Assembly (NCBI RefSeq): GCF_000239855.1
Contig: NZ_BADT01000136.1
Location: forward strand, 1 to 36,041
DNA: 36,041 nt
From: Pseudoalteromonas sp. BSi20652
GTDB lineage: Bacteria > Pseudomonadota > Gammaproteobacteria > Enterobacterales > Alteromonadaceae
Direction of reading: 5' to 3'
Shown: positions 33,791-36,041 of the stretch, piece by piece
Layout: the number at the start of each line of letters is the position of its first letter
Numbering within the stretch: the first letter of the stretch is position 1
Translations under genes and position numbers: made by a program
The notes under the pieces: model-generated
Seen by the model: only the letters and a program-made list of their open reading frames with translations
Database searches by the model: none
Told to the model about the DNA's origin: nothing

Positions 33791-34566
33791 TGACTGATTC
33801 AGTATTTAATTTAGCGGTAGATGAAAATAAAATTGCCGTAGTAACGATTGATGTGCCAGGGGAGAAAATGAATACCCTGCGCAGTAGTTTTGCCGATGAC
33901 TTAAAAGCATTATTAGAAGACGCTAAGTCGCAAAATGTAAAAGGCATGGTATTTATAAGCGGAAAAAGCGATAGCTTTATTGCTGGCGCCGATGTAAAAA
34001 TGCTTGATAGCGTTAAAAAGCGTGAAGATGCTTTAGCGATTAGCGAGCTATGTCATCAAGCGTTTTTTGATATGACAAAACTGCCATACACAACAGTAAG
34101 TGCCATTCATGGCGCGGCATTAGGTGGTGGTTTAGAGTTTGCTTTAGCGTGTGATTACCGTGTTGGTACCGACAGTGATTTAACAAAAATTGGCTTACCA
34201 GAAGTACAACTTGGTTTACTACCTGGTGGCGGCGGTACCCAGCGCTTAACTAAAATTGTTGGTATTCAAAAAGCACTAGAGTGGATGCTAACAGGCAAAC
34301 AAATTCGTCCTACGCAAGCTAAAAAAGCAGGCGTGCTTGATGATTGCGTACCGCACAGTGTGCTGCTAAAAGTTGCAAAAGAATTTGCGACTAAGAAAAA
34401 GCCACAAGCAAAAGAGCCAAAGCTCGACAATATTAGTAAATTATTAGAGTCAAACCCGTTTGGTCGTAACTTTATCTTTAAAAAAGCCAAAGAAAACGTA
34501 CTTAAAAAACGGGCGGGCACTACCCAGCACCACTCGCTATTATTAAAGCTGTGCGAGCTAGTGTAG
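33790..34566 (+). CDS. fadJ: FadJ, 5' fragment (enoyl-CoA hydratase domain)
   Basis: Front part of the multifunctional alpha subunit FadJ. The crotonase domain is complete: [18 protein letters not shown] (oxyanion hole), Glu116 in [17 protein letters not shown] and Glu138 in [20 protein letters not shown], the catalytic pair for hydratase activity. The true start is the ATG at 33790 overlapping the fadI stop; an open frame further upstream lies inside fadI. After KKRAG (about 34515) the frame is lost and it ends at a TAG at 34566, while the expected [12 protein letters not shown] continues in the next frame. One G seems missing from a run at 34515-34517. Confidence 0.92.
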   Translation: MTDSVFNLAVDENKIAVVTIDVPGEKMNTLRSSFADDLKALLEDAKSQNVKGMVFISGKSDSFIAGADVKMLDSVKKREDALAISELCHQAFFDMTKLPYTTVSAIHGAALGGGLEFALACDYRVGTDSDLTKIGLPEVQLGLLPGGGGTQRLTKIVGIQKALEWMLTGKQIRPTQAKKAGVLDDCVPHSVLLKVAKEFATKKKPQAKEPKLDNISKLLESNPFGRNFIFKKAKENVLKKRAGTTQHHSLLLKLCELV

Positions 34567-35999
34567 AGCTTGATGAGCTAAAAGCGTATAAAACAGAAGC
34601 TGAAAGCTTTGCAACACTTGTAATGAGTGATGAATCTAAAGCGCTTCGCGGTATTTTCTTTGCAACCACTGAAATGAAAAAAGAGTGGCGCAATGATGAT
34701 GCACCCGCAATCAGCAAAACAGCTGTTTTAGGTGGTGGATTAATGGGCGCAGGCATTGCGCACGTAAGTGCTGTTAAAGCTAAAGTACCGGTACGTATTA
34801 AAGATGTAGCAGAGCAGGGCATTAGTAATGCAATGAGCTACACATACAAAATTTTAGATAAGCGCCTTAAGCGCCGTATTATGTCTAAAGCCGATGTGCA
34901 GTTAACAATGAACCGCATTACAGGTACAACTGACTACAGTGGCTTTAAACACATTGATTTAGTAATCGAAGCGGTGTTTGAAGATCTTGCACTTAAGCAA
35001 GGTATGGTTGCCGACGTAGAGCAGCAATGCCAAGCAAATACAATTTTTGCTAGTAACACGTCATCATTACCAATATCGCAAATTGCAGCGCAGGCAGCAC
35101 GTCCTGAAAATGTAATTGGCTTGCATTACTTTTCACCAGTGGAAAAAATGCCATTAGTGGAAATTATTCCACACGAAGGTACGTCTGAAGAGACCATTGC
35201 CCGCGTTGTTAACTTTGCACGTAAGCAAGGTAAAACGCCAATTGTTGTAAAGGACATGGCCGGTTTTTACGTAAACCGTATTTTAGCGCCTTACTTAAAC
35301 GAAGCTGCTAACTTAATGTTAGCAGGTGAGCCAATTGAAAAAATTGATGCAGCGCTTGTTGAGTTTGGCTTTCCGGTAGGGCCGCTGGCTCTACTTGATG
35401 AAGTAGGTATTGATATTGGCTCTAAAATTGCCCCAATTCTTGAAAAAGAATTAGGTGAGCGTTTTAAAGGCCCTGATGCATTTATGCGTATGATTGATTC
35501 AAAACGCCTTGGCCGTAAATCGGGTCGTGGTTTTTATGAGTACGACAAAAAAGGCAAAAAGGTTGATGAGTCAGTTTACGAACTATTGGGTGTTACCCCG
35601 GCTCCACGTTTAAACAAGAGCGAAATTGCTAAGCGTTGTGTATCGCAAATGCTTAACGAAGCAGTACGCTGTTTAGATGATGGCATTATTGCCAGCCCAC
35701 GTGATGGCGACATTGGTGCAATATTTGGTATTGGTTTCCCACCATTTTTAGGTGGCCCGTTTAGCTATATGGATAAATTAGGCGCAAGTAAAATAAGCTC
35801 TGATATGTCTACATTGGCTAACAGCGATGCTATTTTTACGCCATGTGAAACATTAGTAACAATGGCAGGCTCTGGTGCTACTTTTTATAACGCAACACAT
35901 GTTGAGGCTGTCGCTCCTGAGATTAAATGTGAACAATCACAAAATGTTGATGATGACGAGGCTTTAGAAGAAGCTGAGACTAAAACGCAAGATAACTAA
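34551..35999 (+). CDS. fadJ: FadJ, 3' fragment (3-hydroxyacyl-CoA dehydrogenase domain)
   Basis: Rear part of FadJ. The NAD-binding motif [15 protein letters not shown] is followed by [14 protein letters not shown], the catalytic His in [19 protein letters not shown], the partner Glu region, and the C-terminal 3HCDH domains ([44 protein letters not shown]). The GTG at 34551 is an internal Val codon with no ribosome site; the frame is open back to about 34515. With the other fragment it makes one gene 33790-35999 of about 736 codons (E. coli 714), with an extended acidic tail ending EETKTQDN-like residues. Confidence 0.92.
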   Translation: MRASVELDELKAYKTEAESFATLVMSDESKALRGIFFATTEMKKEWRNDDAPAISKTAVLGGGLMGAGIAHVSAVKAKVPVRIKDVAEQGISNAMSYTYKILDKRLKRRIMSKADVQLTMNRITGTTDYSGFKHIDLVIEAVFEDLALKQGMVADVEQQCQANTIFASNTSSLPISQIAAQAARPENVIGLHYFSPVEKMPLVEIIPHEGTSEETIARVVNFARKQGKTPIVVKDMAGFYVNRILAPYLNEAANLMLAGEPIEKIDAALVEFGFPVGPLALLDEVGIDIGSKIAPILEKELGERFKGPDAFMRMIDSKRLGRKSGRGFYEYDKKGKKVDESVYELLGVTPAPRLNKSEIAKRCVSQMLNEAVRCLDDGIIASPRDGDIGAIFGIGFPPFLGGPFSYMDKLGASKISSDMSTLANSDAIFTPCETLVTMAGSGATFYNATHVEAVAPEIKCEQSQNVDDDEALEEAETKTQDN

Positions 36000-36015
36000 G
36001 CGTTTTAAAGAAATT

Positions 36016-36041
36016 AAAAAGCCTGCATTTGCAGGCTTTTT
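36016..36041 (+). terminator. Terminator of the fadIJ operon
   Basis: Stem AAAAGCCTGC / GCAGGCTTTT with an ATTT loop and five T, ending at the window edge; 17 bases after the fadJ stop. Confidence 0.88.

Overview
The window looks like chromosomal DNA of a marine gammaproteobacterium, most likely Pseudoalteromonas or a close relative in the Alteromonadales. This is inferred from AT-rich DNA, motY beside rnt (an arrangement known from Vibrio and other marine gammaproteobacteria), FabB with a FabR-type operator, FadIJ with a FadR-type operator, a TyrR box before a TyrP homologue, and a gammaproteobacterial tmRNA.

Layout. (1) 1-6000: tyrosine permease (tyrP), EamA exporter, flagellar motor protein motY, RNase T (rnt) and a FapA/DUF342 protein. 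(2) 6003-6359: tmRNA gene ssrA. (3) 6345-10797: a 4.4-kb integrative element inserted in the 3' end of ssrA. It is bounded by 27-bp direct repeats and encodes a P4-type tyrosine integrase, an AlpA-like regulator, a YfjJ/YagK (inovirus Gp2-like) protein with HUH-replicase-like motifs, and two proteins of unknown function. GTAACAAC motifs at both ends look like integrase arm sites, and AAAACYT repeats lie near the right end. (4) 10.8-17.6 kb: mostly small envelope and hypothetical genes, including a YHYH lipoprotein with a small cysteine-rich secreted partner, a TauE/SafE permease, an SDR-like NAD(P)-binding protein and a broken OmpA-family gene. (5) 17.6-21 kb: mnmC (frameshifted) and fabB. (6) 21-23.8 kb: a small lipoprotein, a GNAT acetyltransferase and gamma-glutamyltransferase. 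(7) 23.9-32.2 kb, all on the minus strand: a Bat (aerotolerance-type) operon moxR-DUF58-DUF4381-batA-batB/C-batD, followed closely by an ECF sigma factor and a DUF3379 protein that is probably its anti-sigma partner. (8) 32.4-36 kb: the fatty-acid beta-oxidation operon fadIJ, with fadJ frameshifted.

How the parts work together. The island is organised like a miniature CP4-57 (the E. coli prophage that also sits in ssrA and carries intA, alpA and yfjJ). On insertion it regenerates the tmRNA 3' end and supplies its own replacement terminator, while the original ssrA terminator is left at 10821-10861, beyond attR. The Bat genes overlap or lie within a few bases of each other and probably form one transcription unit with a candidate promoter at 32240-32268. 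The fatty-acid genes are arranged for opposite control: fabB (unsaturated fatty-acid synthesis) behind a FabR-like site, fadIJ (degradation) behind a FadR-like site.

Three conserved genes (the OmpA-like gene, mnmC, fadJ) are each broken by one- or two-base indels. This may reflect sequencing error as easily as real gene decay. All calls come from reading the sequence; no database search was run.
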